This document shows, piece after piece, positions 45,932-54,994 of a stretch of DNA of 64,000 nucleotides. Below the pieces are notes generated by a model that worked only from the letters and a program-made list of their open reading frames with translations, made no database searches and had not been told where the DNA came from. The translations under genes were made by a program, and so were the position numbers. Every line of letters begins with the position of its first letter. The stretch's first letter is position 1. The stretch is from assembly GCF_000379425.1 (NCBI RefSeq), contig NZ_KB902193.1:124001-188000 (forward strand). Direction: 5' to 3'. The stretch comes from Corynebacterium lubricantis DSM 45231. Its GTDB lineage: Bacteria; Actinomycetota; Actinomycetes; Mycobacteriales; Mycobacteriaceae.

Positions 45932-47356
45932 CTAGTGGAGTTCCAGACGGCGGGACATATCAGAAGCGAAGAGGCCCTCCGGGTCGATCGCGTTGCGGGT
46001 CTTCAGCCAGCCCTCAAGGCCTGGGTACATCTTGTGGAAGTTCTCCGCAGAGGTGCGGGATTCCTTCGCCAGGTAGAGGCGGCCGCCGAATTCCATGACC
46101 TGCTCATCGAGGCGGTCGAGGAACTCGTTGAGGCCATCGCGGATCGGGAAGTCCACGCAGACGTTCCAGCCCTTCATTGGGTAGGACAGTGGCGCGCGGT
46201 TGCCCTCGCCAAACAGCTTGAACACGTTGAGCGCGGAGTAGTGGCCGGACTTCTGAATGTCGTAGATGATCTGCTTGAAAGGTTCAACGGCATCGGTTGG
46301 CACCACGAACTGGTACTGGAGGAAGCCAGCTGGGCCGTAGCCACGGTTCCACTCGGCGATCATATCCAGGGGCTGGTAGAACTGCGTGAGGTTCTTCACG
46401 TCGTTCTTCGAATCCTTGCCCATGGCGTAGTACAGCTCGCCGATGGTGTTCATGGTCAGCTTGTTCATGGTCCAGGACGGGAAGATATCCGGCACCGTCA
46501 TCAGCTGAGGGGCGGTGAACTTCAGCGGATCCTTCGCCAGCTTCGGAGCGAACTCCTCAAGCTGCGCCAAGGTAGCCAGCGAACCACGGGAAATGGTGGA
46601 GCGGCCAGTCTTAGGCGGCGGGTTGATCGCATCGAACCATGCAGACGAGTAGGAGTAGTTTTCCTCAGCGCCGTTGGAGTGCTCAGCGATGGTCTCATCC
46701 AAGTTCGAGGTACGCACAGTGTCCGAGATGAAGTACGCGGTTTCCGTCTTCGTCATCTTGATCTTGGCGCGCAGGATGATGCCGGTTAGGCCCATGCCTC
46801 CAACCGTTGCCCAGAACAGGTCGCCGGAAGGATCATCGGAGGAACCTTCTGGCTCGAGGTGCAAAACGCGACCGTCTGCGACGAGCAGTTCCATGGACAC
46901 GACGTGGTCACCGAAGGAACCATCGGAGTGGTGGTTCTTGCCGTGAATATCCGGCCCGATTGCGCCACCGATGGTGACCTGGCGGGTACCAGGAAGGACA
47001 GGGACCCACAGGCCATAAGGGATCGCGGCGCGCATCAGCTGATCCAGGGTCACACCACCGTCGACGTCCACAATGGCGGAGTCTGGGTCGATGGAGTGGA
47101 TCTCGTTGAGCGGCTGCATATCCACGACGAGGCCGCCACCGTTTTGGGCGGGGTCACCGTAGGAGCGGCCCATGCCGCGGGCAATGATGCCGCGCCGGGC
47201 GTGCTTCGGCAGCGATTCGTTCTGCTCAGCAACGACCTTGACAGCGTTGATGACCGTTTCCGGGCTCGTCGCAGAAAGGACGTGCGCAGTGGTTGGCGCC
47301 GTGCGACCCCAGCCATAAAGTGATTTTTCAGTAGTGTGCAGTTCCATCTTTTCCAT
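45932..47356 (-). CDS. dprE1: decaprenylphospho-beta-D-ribose oxidase DprE1
   Basis: 474 residues (ATG 47356; ATG 47347 is an alternative giving [14 protein letters not shown]). FAD-binding domain with [17 protein letters not shown] and [22 protein letters not shown]. The cysteine at about residue 400 in [13 protein letters not shown] corresponds to Cys387 of M. tuberculosis DprE1, the target of benzothiazinones, which implies sensitivity to those compounds. It starts the dprE1-dprE2-aftA-emb run. Confidence 0.97.
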   Translation of the reverse strand: MEKMELHTTEKSLYGWGRTAPTTAHVLSATSPETVINAVKVVAEQNESLPKHARRGIIARGMGRSYGDPAQNGGGLVVDMQPLNEIHSIDPDSAIVDVDGGVTLDQLMRAAIPYGLWVPVLPGTRQVTIGGAIGPDIHGKNHHSDGSFGDHVVSMELLVADGRVLHLEPEGSSDDPSGDLFWATVGGMGLTGIILRAKIKMTKTETAYFISDTVRTSNLDETIAEHSNGAEENYSYSSAWFDAINPPPKTGRSTISRGSLATLAQLEEFAPKLAKDPLKFTAPQLMTVPDIFPSWTMNKLTMNTIGELYYAMGKDSKNDVKNLTQFYQPLDMIAEWNRGYGPAGFLQYQFVVPTDAVEPFKQIIYDIQKSGHYSALNVFKLFGEGNRAPLSYPMKGWNVCVDFPIRDGLNEFLDRLDEQVMEFGGRLYLAKESRTSAENFHKMYPGLEGWLKTRNAIDPEGLFASDMSRRLELH

Positions 47357-47484
47357 TCTTGCTACTCGATGGTTGTAGGGGATGGAGAGGTAATTCCGAA
47401 TTCAAGCCTACCGGTGTGTTCTCCCCAGAGGTGCAAAGAATCCTGTGAAATAGGTCGTATCTATCAGGCTCTTTGTAGAATCTT

Positions 47485-47721
47485 TTAGAGGTCCATGATG
47501 TCTTTGATTTCCTGCGGCAATTCTTCCTGCGAGGTGATCGTGGGCAAGCCCTTTTCCTTATGATCCGCCAAGATTCGGTAGACGTAGCTGCGCGAATGTG
47601 AATCAAGCAGGGGCAGCTCCTGGGCAATCAAGCGGACCATGAAGTCGCTCAAAGGGACATCAACCAGCTGAGCTGCCATGTGAGTCGCGTTCGGGTCATC
47701 GCCTTGGTAGTGCTTTCTCAT
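47485..47721 (-). CDS. small conserved-looking protein upstream of dprE1
   Basis: 78 residues from ATG 47721 (MRKHYQGDDPNATHMAAQLVDVPLSDFMVRLIAQELPLLD...), helical and charged, without cysteine or membrane segment. I do not recognise the family. Same strand as dprE1, 128 bases upstream of it; may share its promoter or have its own. Confidence 0.55.
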   Translation of the reverse strand: MRKHYQGDDPNATHMAAQLVDVPLSDFMVRLIAQELPLLDSHSRSYVYRILADHKEKGLPTITSQEELPQEIKDIMDL

Positions 47722-47808
47722 GCTTTCCAGGCTAGTGGAGCGTGTGCGAGATAACCTAAGCAAAATACTGCACTTCACCAATTGCGATACCGATTACGAT
47801 GGGGACCT

Positions 47809-48294
47809 ATGACACGGAAGCAGACTTCGGCACAAGATCAACTAGAAATCGATGACATCGATTACAACGCGCTGGACAACACCACCGGCGGACGCGCCAT
47901 CCAAGCCGGATTCGTTTTCGCGGCGCTCTCTGTCCCTGATTATGTTGCGCCAGGCGCCCCACGCGTAGCGACGATTGCGGTGGTCGCCGTAGCAAACCTC
48001 GTCACCATTGCGGCATTCAATGCCTTCGACGAAGACCCACGCAATGACCTTTCTGCAATCTTGGATTGGGAATCTGAAGCGGGTACCGAGGAAGTTGCCT
48101 CTCCAGCCAAGACTTGGGCTGTTCTGCTGGGCTTGATCGTTGTGGGAGCTTTGGTCCTAGCTGGAGGCGAGAAGCTTGTCGGAGCGCTGGCAAAGCAACT
48201 GCGCAAGCGCGGAGTGACCAAACCACACACAGTAATCGGCGGGGTCGCCGCAGCACTGGCGTTTGCGCTGATGGAACTCCAGGCACGCAAATGA
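47809..48294 (+). CDS. small membrane protein of unknown function
   Basis: 161 residues from ATG 47809 with GGGGA 5' of it. Cytosolic acidic head, then three or four hydrophobic stretches (IQAGFVFAALSVPDYV, VATIAVVAVANLVTIAAF, WAVLLGLIVVGALVLAGG, TVIGGVAAALAFALMEL). No family recognised. The stop overlaps the next ATG (ATGA). Confidence 0.7.
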   Translation: MTRKQTSAQDQLEIDDIDYNALDNTTGGRAIQAGFVFAALSVPDYVAPGAPRVATIAVVAVANLVTIAAFNAFDEDPRNDLSAILDWESEAGTEEVASPAKTWAVLLGLIVVGALVLAGGEKLVGALAKQLRKRGVTKPHTVIGGVAAALAFALMELQARK

Positions 48295-48740
48295 GCGAGG
48301 AACAGGTTCAGCATCCGGTGCTGGCAATCGTCGATAAGCACGATGCCCGCACCGTGATCTGGCGCGTGGAAACGACCCCTGGGTTCGAACCGCTCTCCGG
48401 CGCGTGGATCACTGAGAGCACCGCCGACGTTGAGAATCTCGTCTCTGGTGCCGTGGTTATTCCCGTGGGCGAACACGACGACGAAGTCCGCGCGATAGAG
48501 GGCGCGGGCCCGTTTACCAGCATTGAGTCCATCACGGCAGAGCTGAAGAAGGCCGGAGTAGCCCTCACGAAGGAACTCGAGGAGCAGCCGCAATACACCG
48601 GGGAGCCCAGCGCGGAAACTGCCTGGGCTAACGCCATCAAGGTCACTGAGCTGGTCGAAGCGTGGCGCGCCTTCGAAACACGCCGACGTCAACGCGACGG
48701 CGACGAGCTGCGCGCGCTGCCAACGCCACCACTGGAGTGA
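48291..48740 (+). CDS. hypothetical cytoplasmic protein, coupled to the membrane protein upstream
   Basis: 149 residues, acidic and soluble (MSEEQVQHPVLAIVDKHDAR...), with an alpha/beta pattern. Family not recognised. The ATGA overlap with the preceding membrane protein gene suggests they work together. Confidence 0.65.
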   Translation: MSEEQVQHPVLAIVDKHDARTVIWRVETTPGFEPLSGAWITESTADVENLVSGAVVIPVGEHDDEVRAIEGAGPFTSIESITAELKKAGVALTKELEEQPQYTGEPSAETAWANAIKVTELVEAWRAFETRRRQRDGDELRALPTPPLE

Positions 48741-48788
48741 GCACACGGCGTGCCACCCGATTAAGCCAAAATCGCTACGCTTGGCACT

Positions 48789-49742
48789 ATGGCAGGAAAC
48801 TTTTCGGATGAGTTCGACGGGCGCAAGGTCATCGACCTTGCTGCGGCTCGCGCTTCCCGAAATCGTGCCGGAAAAAGGAGCAGCGGAAACACTGTCCAAA
48901 AGTCCCGGTACGGGAACACGCTCCTGATTCGCGCAGCGGCGCACGTCGCCGGGGAAGAAGTGATCCGCCACATCGGGATCGACGAAAACCTCCAACTCGG
49001 CCAGCTCGGCGACATCATGGCCACGGCCTTTAATCTTGGTGAAGAGTCGGTTCCCAGCGGTTTTACCGTGGAATCAGATAGTCAGCGCTGGCTGGACCCG
49101 CATCACTTAGTTGCAGAGTATTTCTCCGACGAGGGCGACGGCCTGTACTACCACTGGGGCCTGTGGACCTTCAGCGTGGTCCTCGGCGATAAGTGGCCAC
49201 GTGATGAGGGCACGCCGCGCGCACTGTGCGTCGGCGGGCTGGGGGACTTCGGCGGCGTGGCCTTCGACCTTTCACGCATCAACGAATTGCTTACCGACGA
49301 TGGCGTGGCCCAAGAAGTGCTGTCAAAAACGCGCCCTGAGGTTGCTGGCGTGATCCAGCGCTCCGGGGTTTTCGACTTCATTCCGCTGCTACATGCGATG
49401 GATTTGGGTCGCAGCGTGCGCCTCGATGCCGACGTGTCGCACACCCTGCAGGGCCTGCCGCGGGAAATCTCGCGGCAGGGTGTTGATGCGTTTTGGTCGA
49501 CGGTGTTGGGGCTGGCGTGCCTTGCTTCCGACGAGCTGACTGACCAGGTGATCGAAGAGACCATGGAAGCTCTGGGTTGGACGACGGCGGAGGGCTCGTC
49601 GTATAGCGCAGCGGAGATCACGGACATGTGCGCGGCGTCTCTTGCCGAGCTCCAACGGGTCGGGGGCTATCAGGAGCCTGCGCTGGCACCGATCGATCGT
49701 CTTGAGCTTTACCGTGAGTTGCTTCGGGCATCAGGGGACTAG
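48789..49742 (+). CDS. hypothetical protein, distantly pRiA4b ORF-3-like
   Basis: 317 residues. The order NTLLIRAAAHVAGEEVIRHI..., LGQLGDIMATAFNL, HHLVAEYFSD...YYHWGLWTFSVVLGD and PRALCVGGLGDFGGVAFDL recalls the IS1096/pRiA4b ORF-3-like fold (strand, helix 'L..LH.vIq.AFgW', 'Y.fGD.WeH.i', 'P.ClgG..a.P.eD.GG'), but many conserved residues differ. No function known. Separate from the two genes before it by 48 bases. Confidence 0.6.
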   Translation: MAGNFSDEFDGRKVIDLAAARASRNRAGKRSSGNTVQKSRYGNTLLIRAAAHVAGEEVIRHIGIDENLQLGQLGDIMATAFNLGEESVPSGFTVESDSQRWLDPHHLVAEYFSDEGDGLYYHWGLWTFSVVLGDKWPRDEGTPRALCVGGLGDFGGVAFDLSRINELLTDDGVAQEVLSKTRPEVAGVIQRSGVFDFIPLLHAMDLGRSVRLDADVSHTLQGLPREISRQGVDAFWSTVLGLACLASDELTDQVIEETMEALGWTTAEGSSYSAAEITDMCAASLAELQRVGGYQEPALAPIDRLELYRELLRASGD

Positions 49743-49754
49743 GAAGGGGTAGGA

Positions 49755-50246
49755 TTGTCCGGCGTGCCTACTATGCCCCAAGATTCTCCTGAAAATTCGA
49801 CACCCGATGATCAGGTCACGTCTGAGAAGCACCAACGCTTTGACGACAATAACGCGCTGGTCCAACTGGTGCGGTTTACCACCGTCGGTATCTTCACCGC
49901 GCTCATTGACTTCTCGCTGACCTGGTTCTTTACCTTCGTTGTCGGATGGAATCGCCAGATTGCCAAGGCGATCGGTTGGGTCTTCGGTACGCTGGCGGCC
50001 TACCTGCTCAACTCTCGGTATACCTTCAAATCCGAGGTCAACGCGAAGAAGGCGCTCGCGGTATTTACCTTGTATGCCTCGACCTTCTTGATCCAGCAGT
50101 TCATGTACTGGGTGACCAACGCGCCACTGCTTGCCTTGGGATTCGATGGCACTGTCAAGGACGCGATCTCGTTTGTGATTGCCCAGGGCGTGGCAACCAT
50201 CACTAACTTCGTGCTCCAGCGTGTCCTGATCTTCAAGAAGGACTAG
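49755..50246 (+). CDS. GtrA-like membrane protein 1
   Basis: About 160 residues, four helices, GtrA family (QLVRFTTVGIFTALIDFSLTWFF; FTFKSEVN-like RYTFKSEVN; ITNFVLQRVLIFKKD). M. tuberculosis Rv3789, next to dprE1, is the corresponding protein and takes part in arabinan synthesis, possibly by recruiting enzymes or moving polyprenyl-linked sugar. The start is open: TTG 49755 has a spaced GGAAGGGG, while GTG 49764 and ATG 49773 are alternatives. Confidence 0.88.
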   Translation: MSGVPTMPQDSPENSTPDDQVTSEKHQRFDDNNALVQLVRFTTVGIFTALIDFSLTWFFTFVVGWNRQIAKAIGWVFGTLAAYLLNSRYTFKSEVNAKKALAVFTLYASTFLIQQFMYWVTNAPLLALGFDGTVKDAISFVIAQGVATITNFVLQRVLIFKKD

Positions 50247-50257
50247 CCTAGGACTTT

Positions 50258-50740
50258 ATGGCCGATCCGATATCAACTGCGTGGGCAGCACTTCGGGCAG
50301 CCAATCTGCATAAGTCCGATGCGCTGCACGCACAAGCAGCACGATTCGGAATGACGGGATTGGTGTCCGCTGGCCTCGATGTTGCGTTGACCTGGATTCT
50401 TCAGGTCGGATTGGGTGTCCTCGGCCAAGGCTGGGCGCGTTCGGTGGGCTATATCGTCGGCACCACCGTGGCCACGATCCTGAATCGAAAATTTACCTTC
50501 CGAGCACCGTTTTCTTTACGACGCTTCATCGCGGTGGCGGTGCTGTACTTCGTCAGCTGGTTGGCCAACGTGGAGATCTATCAGCGGGTGTTCACCTGGC
50601 TCCACGAGGCGACCGTGCTCACGGAAACCCCAGTCTTGCTGATCGCCTATGTGATTGCCCAAGGCATCACCACGACGATCAACTTTGTGGTGCAGCGCTC
50701 GGTTATTTTTAAGCCACCACGCAAGCCTCGGGAGAGCTAG
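50258..50740 (+). CDS. GtrA-like membrane protein 2
   Basis: 160 residues, four helices, same family as the previous gene (FGMTGLVSAGLDVALTWILQV; LNRKFTFRAP; TTINFVVQRSVIFKPP). Only 11 bases separate the genes. Its paralogue may have a different partner, or the two form a pair. Converges with glfT1, overlapping its stop by 4 bases. Confidence 0.88.
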   Translation: MADPISTAWAALRAANLHKSDALHAQAARFGMTGLVSAGLDVALTWILQVGLGVLGQGWARSVGYIVGTTVATILNRKFTFRAPFSLRRFIAVAVLYFVSWLANVEIYQRVFTWLHEATVLTETPVLLIAYVIAQGITTTINFVVQRSVIFKPPRKPRES

Positions 50741-51648
50741 GGCCTGCGGAAATCCTCGCGCGCACCGCGGCGCAGCAAGGACAGCCAGTTCCGGAACTCC
50801 TGCGGGTTTTTGCGCTGAATCAGGAAGAACCATCCGAAACGCACCACTTCTTGCAGCTTCATCTGCTTCATTCCGCGCTGATTAATAATGTAGCCACGGT
50901 TGCGATAGGTAAAGAAACGCTTCGTTTCATTATCGGGGAATTGCGCATGGGCTTTGCCACCCAAAATGGGATGGAACTCGCCCGACCCGTCCGGGTGTAC
51001 ATACGCAGTGGTCAGCGCGGTGCCGAACTTCAAGCCCGATTGCTTGAGGCGGCGGTGGTATTCCACCTCGTCGCCGCGGATGAACAGGCGGTAGTCGGGC
51101 ACACCAATGCGCTCCATTGCGGCCGCTGAAATCAGCGCTCCATTAAAGAGTGAGGCGATTCCGGGCAGGAAGTCGCCCTCCAACTCGTCGCGACGCCTGC
51201 GCCACACCACACCTTGGCGCAGCGGAAATGCTAGGCGCTGCGGGTCGTCGATATTCGCCACCACTGGCGAGACCTCGTGCAGGCCCTCGCGGCCGGCCAC
51301 GCGGTACAGCTCCTCCAGAACACCGTGATCGGCCGGGCGTCCGTCATCATCAGCGCACCAAATCGCGTCGGCGCCCAGCGCCAAAGCATGCAAGAAACCG
51401 TACGCAAAGCCGCCGGCACCACCCAAGTTGGTGCGCGAGGGCAGGTACACAGCACGCTCGCCCGCTAGCTTTTCGACGAGCTCCCGCACCTCGTCCTCAC
51501 AACCATTGTCAACAACGATCACCCAATCCACGGGGTGGGTTTGATTCACCACTTGCTCCAAAGAATTGCGGAGCAGCTCGACGCGCTTGTGGGTGACAAT
51601 CACCGCTGCAGTCGTGCCACTGGGATCAAGTGTGGGAGTTTCAGCCAT
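50737..51648 (-). CDS. glfT1: galactofuranosyltransferase GlfT1
   Basis: 303 residues from ATG 51648. GT2 fold: AAVIVTHKRVELLRNSLEQV, VVDNGCED, DAIWCADDDGRP (DDD metal motif), FIRGDEVEYHRRL. GlfT1 adds the first galactofuranose residues to the rhamnosyl linker on the inner membrane face. Adjacent to the RfbE/RfbD-type exporter, as in mycobacteria (Rv3781-Rv3783). Confidence 0.94.
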   Translation of the reverse strand: MAETPTLDPSGTTAAVIVTHKRVELLRNSLEQVVNQTHPVDWVIVVDNGCEDEVRELVEKLAGERAVYLPSRTNLGGAGGFAYGFLHALALGADAIWCADDDGRPADHGVLEELYRVAGREGLHEVSPVVANIDDPQRLAFPLRQGVVWRRRRDELEGDFLPGIASLFNGALISAAAMERIGVPDYRLFIRGDEVEYHRRLKQSGLKFGTALTTAYVHPDGSGEFHPILGGKAHAQFPDNETKRFFTYRNRGYIINQRGMKQMKLQEVVRFGWFFLIQRKNPQEFRNWLSLLRRGAREDFRRP

Positions 51649-51691
51649 AGCGCTTATTCTGCCACCCGTGCTTGCTTTGTGGCGGGAGGCA

Positions 51692-52504
51692 TCACTGCTC
51701 GCCGGGCTCTTTCGCATCCTCGTTGTGGAAGCGTTGGATGAGACTGCGCACATTGTCTGCTGCTTCTTTGCCTTCGTAGGCTTCCACGACTTCGTCGACA
51801 AGCCCGGCTTGGCGGATTTCGCCGTGGTCAATCCACAGCCCCGTGTTGCACAGCTGGGCGAGGAAATCATTGGAGTGGGAGGCGAAGACCAGGATGCCGG
51901 AGCGCTCCACCATTTCAGCCAGGCGCACGCGCGCCTTGGCCATGAAGGCGGAGTCAACGGCGCCGATGCCCTCGTCGAGAAGCAAAATCTCGGGCTCGAT
52001 GGAGGTGACTACTCCAAGGGCGAGGCGCACGCGCATGCCGGTGGAGTAGGTGCGCAGCGGCATGGAGAGGTAGTCGCCGAGCTCGGAGAACTCGGCGATT
52101 TCGTCCATCTTTTTGCGCATCTGTTTGCGCGATTGGCCGAGGAAGAGGCCGCGGATGATGATGTTTTCGTAGCCCGAGATCTCCGGGTCCATGCCCACAC
52201 CCAGGTCGAAGACGGGGGCGACGCGGCCGCGAACATCGGCGACACCGCGGGTGGGCTCGTAGATGCCGGAGAGCAGGCGCAGCAGCGTCGATTTACCAGC
52301 GCCGTTATGTCCGACAAGACCGACGCGGTCGCCCTCGCGGAGGTGCAGATTAATGTCTTTGAGTGCCTCGACGACGATGGTGTTTGATTCGTTTTTGCCG
52401 ATCGCGCCGCCAGCCGTGGACATCATCGCGTTCTTCAGCGAGCGTGATTTTGCGTCGAAGATGGGGAAGTCAACGCAGGCGTTATAGGTGTCAATGGAAA
52501 CCAT
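51692..52504 (-). CDS. wzt: polysaccharide ABC exporter ATPase (Wzt/RfbE type)
   Basis: 270 residues. Walker A GHNGAGKST, signature YSTGMRVRLALGV, Walker B PEILLLDEGIGAVD, H-loop VFASHSND. The N-terminal segment (DFPIFDAKSRSLKNAMMSTAGG) is that of O-antigen/galactan exporters; there is no C-terminal sugar-binding domain. With the permease it is thought to flip the galactan precursor across the membrane. The 43-base gap to glfT1 suggests one operon. Confidence 0.94.
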   Translation of the reverse strand: MVSIDTYNACVDFPIFDAKSRSLKNAMMSTAGGAIGKNESNTIVVEALKDINLHLREGDRVGLVGHNGAGKSTLLRLLSGIYEPTRGVADVRGRVAPVFDLGVGMDPEISGYENIIIRGLFLGQSRKQMRKKMDEIAEFSELGDYLSMPLRTYSTGMRVRLALGVVTSIEPEILLLDEGIGAVDSAFMAKARVRLAEMVERSGILVFASHSNDFLAQLCNTGLWIDHGEIRQAGLVDEVVEAYEGKEAADNVRSLIQRFHNEDAKEPGEQ

Positions 52505-52534
52505 GGTGGTGTTCCTTTCTTTCTTAGACCTGAC

Positions 52535-53422
52535 TTAAACCCAGTAAGGAACGCGGTAGCGCCATTGGCGCATGACCAGCACGGTCAGAAGCAACCCGAC
52601 GACGGTGCAGCCGATGACGATCCACCAGTGATAAGCCTCAACGTGTTGGCCGATCAGTGGGGCACGGACGATTTCGAGGTAGTGGAACAGAGGGTTGATC
52701 TCGACGATCTTGGCCTGCTGCGCGACCTCGCCGCCCCGGACCTCGAGGGTGTGGGTCGTCCACACGATCGGGGTGACATAAAACAGCAGCTGCACCAGTG
52801 CCTCAAGGAGTGGGGCGACATCGCGGAAACGCGTGGCGACGATGCCGAAGAACATAGCCACCCACACACCGTTGAGGATCAGGAGTAAAAGCGCGGGGAC
52901 GAACATGAGCACTTCCCAGGTCAACGGGATATCCAGCAGGATGACCATGAGGACCCAGATGATCATGTTGTGCGCCAAGAAGAGCACTTGGCGCCACACT
53001 AAGCGGTAGACGTGCACGCTGAGCGCACTCGGGAGCTGTTTGATTAGGCCTTCGTTTTCAATGAAGACGGTGGAGCCTTCTTTGATGCAGCCAGAGATGA
53101 AGCCCCAGACGATGAAGCCCACGGTGACGTGTGGGAGGAACTGCCGCCAATCGATCTGGAAGAGCAAGGAGTACAACAGGCCAAGCGCGATGGCCATCAC
53201 GCCGGTGGCGATGGTGATCCACAGCGGGCCTAGCGTGGAACGCTTATAGCGCTGCTTGATGTCTTGCCAACCGAGTTGGAGCCATAGTTCGTATTGAAAG
53301 AAGCCGCGCGTAAGGTCACGAAATGCAGCACCGAAAGTCTTGGATTGCGACTTTGGTGTCTCTTCGTGCGCGTCCGAGGTCATTCGGGCTACATCGGCGC
53401 GTAGTTGGTTATTGTCCAGCAC
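52535..53422 (-). CDS. wzm: polysaccharide ABC exporter permease (Wzm/RfbD type)
   Basis: 295 residues, six helices of the ABC-2 type (LWLQLGWQDIKQRYKRSTLGPLW; GLIKQLPSALSVHVYRLVWRQ; LEALVQLLFYVTPIVWTT). Partner of the ATPase encoded 30 bases downstream. First gene of the wzm-wzt-glfT1 run, so the promoter should lie in 53423-53740. Confidence 0.94.
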   Translation of the reverse strand: MLDNNQLRADVARMTSDAHEETPKSQSKTFGAAFRDLTRGFFQYELWLQLGWQDIKQRYKRSTLGPLWITIATGVMAIALGLLYSLLFQIDWRQFLPHVTVGFIVWGFISGCIKEGSTVFIENEGLIKQLPSALSVHVYRLVWRQVLFLAHNMIIWVLMVILLDIPLTWEVLMFVPALLLLILNGVWVAMFFGIVATRFRDVAPLLEALVQLLFYVTPIVWTTHTLEVRGGEVAQQAKIVEINPLFHYLEIVRAPLIGQHVEAYHWWIVIGCTVVGLLLTVLVMRQWRYRVPYWV

Positions 53423-53740
53423 CTATCCCACCCTAGTCGGCTGCACCTCAATTCCTAATGCAGCTCGAGGTGCTTAAGGCAACCTTTTTGCGAAGCAGCG
53501 TCTAGTGGGACGTAAATGATCTCCTGATATGTATGGTGCTGGTGAGGGGCCTGGGAATTGCCTAGGAATTGCCATAGGGTTCTACTTTTTGGTGTTTGGG
53601 TGGCCCAATTGCGCTCGGTATAATGGAAGTTTCTTGGAGTGAACCATAAATAGGTAGCGCTTCGAATTAAGGGTTACCAAGCACGTGGTTAACGTGGTTG
53701 AATGGTTGGTTGATGAAGGTCCGCAAGGAAAGGGCAGGGA
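53423..53740. promoter_or_regulatory. divergent promoter region between wzm and the aminotransferase-like gene
   Basis: 318 bases without a gene. Plus strand: a clear -10 TATAAT (53619-53624) with TTGGGT (53596-53601) at 17 bases, giving a leader of about 110 nt before ATG 53741. GGAATTGCC occurs twice in tandem at 53554-53562 and 53565-53573 (period 11). GCACCTC and GAGGTGC (about 53444-53474) form an inverted repeat close to wzm. Any of these could be regulatory sites. Confidence 0.5.
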
Positions 53741-54985
53741 ATGGCGTACGACGTCTTTGAAGTTCGTGGGTTGTATACCTCGCTCTCGGATGGCTGGACG
53801 TACCTCAATGCGCACGACTGCCCTCAGATCCCCGAGCGAGTTTCCGCCGCCGTGGCACGGTCGTTTCGGATGGCCACGCAAGCAGTCCACCCGGAAGTAA
53901 AAACGGGCACGCATTCCCGCAGCAGCGTGGGGCGCCCCGAAGGCGATGCTTTTGCAGCTGACGCCCGCCATGCGATCGCCGATCTGGTCGGCTCTTCTGC
54001 AAACAGGGTTGTCCTCGGGCCGAGCCTCCCAGTGCTTTATGCCGCCCTCGCTTCGGCAATGCGCCCGATGTTTCGGCACCATTCGTCGATAGTTGTGAGC
54101 TCTTTGGAAGATGCCGCGCTAACGGTCGCCTTCAAGGGTCTGAATTCGGATATCCGCTGGGCGCAGCCGGATCTTGCCACCGGTGATCTTCCGGCCTGGC
54201 AGTACGGTGAGCTCGTCGACGGTGGAACCCGCCTTGTCAGCATTCCCGCGGCTCATTCCGCACTGGGCAATGTGGTAGATGTACAGGGCATTGCCGAGCG
54301 TGCACGCGAGAAGTCCCGTGCGTGGGTGCTAGTAGATGCCACTGCCTATGCCGCGCACCGCGTGGTCGACCTCGGGGAGATGGGCAGCGATATCGTCGCT
54401 GTGGACATCGGGGCGCTGGGCGGGCCACAGGTAGCTGCATTGGTCTTTCGCGACGAGGCAATGTTTAAGCGCCTCGAGTCGCTGAACCCTGCGCTTGGAA
54501 AACAGGCAACTGGTATTGAGAAGCTCAGTCTCGATGTCGCCCCCGGATTGGCTGGTGGCGTGTCGCCGCTGGTGGAACATGTGTCGAACTTAGTTCCCGT
54601 CACCGAGCGGATGAGCCGACGCAATCGGGTTGTGCGCTCCATGACCGAGCTGGGCGATTACTTGGATAGCCTGCGCGACGATCTCTACGGATACCTCGGC
54701 GCCCTGCCGTCAGTGCACATCGTGGGTGCCTCCGGCGAGGCAGCGCAGGGGACAGCGGTCGATCGTTTGCCACGCCTGTCCTTCGGCGTGCGCGGGGTAC
54801 CTGCTGAAACGGTATACCGCCGCCTCGTGGACAACGGGCTGATCACCACCGTGAGCAAGCCGTCACCGCTATTCACTGAGATGGGTGTCGACGAGATTGG
54901 CGGGGCCGTCACGGTGGCGCTCGGCCCCTTCAATACGGAAAGCGATATCGAGCACCTCACGCGTGTCGTCGCTTCTTTGGCTTAG
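53741..54985 (+). CDS. class V aminotransferase/cysteine-desulfurase-like protein lacking the PLP lysine
   Basis: 414 residues with the overall class V layout: N-terminal YLNAHDCPQIPERVSAAV, D199 in WVLVDATAYAAH (the PLP-N1 aspartate position), and the cofactor segment SDIVAVDIGALGGPQVAALV. In active enzymes the last reads like D(F)xAFSGHKLYGP; aligned without gaps, the lysine position holds Ala225. Without that lysine no normal PLP aldimine can form. A class V homologue (Rv3778c) occupies the same neighbourhood in M. tuberculosis. GGAAAGGGCAGGG precedes the ATG. Role unknown; perhaps structural or regulatory. Confidence 0.75.
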   Translation: MAYDVFEVRGLYTSLSDGWTYLNAHDCPQIPERVSAAVARSFRMATQAVHPEVKTGTHSRSSVGRPEGDAFAADARHAIADLVGSSANRVVLGPSLPVLYAALASAMRPMFRHHSSIVVSSLEDAALTVAFKGLNSDIRWAQPDLATGDLPAWQYGELVDGGTRLVSIPAAHSALGNVVDVQGIAERAREKSRAWVLVDATAYAAHRVVDLGEMGSDIVAVDIGALGGPQVAALVFRDEAMFKRLESLNPALGKQATGIEKLSLDVAPGLAGGVSPLVEHVSNLVPVTERMSRRNRVVRSMTELGDYLDSLRDDLYGYLGALPSVHIVGASGEAAQGTAVDRLPRLSFGVRGVPAETVYRRLVDNGLITTVSKPSPLFTEMGVDEIGGAVTVALGPFNTESDIEHLTRVVASLA

Positions 54986-54994
54986 TTTTTCGAC

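Noticed and set aside
47328..47627. 99-residue minus-strand frame around the dprE1 start
   Set aside because: Overlaps the dprE1 start and the small 78-residue gene in another frame; no ribosome binding site.
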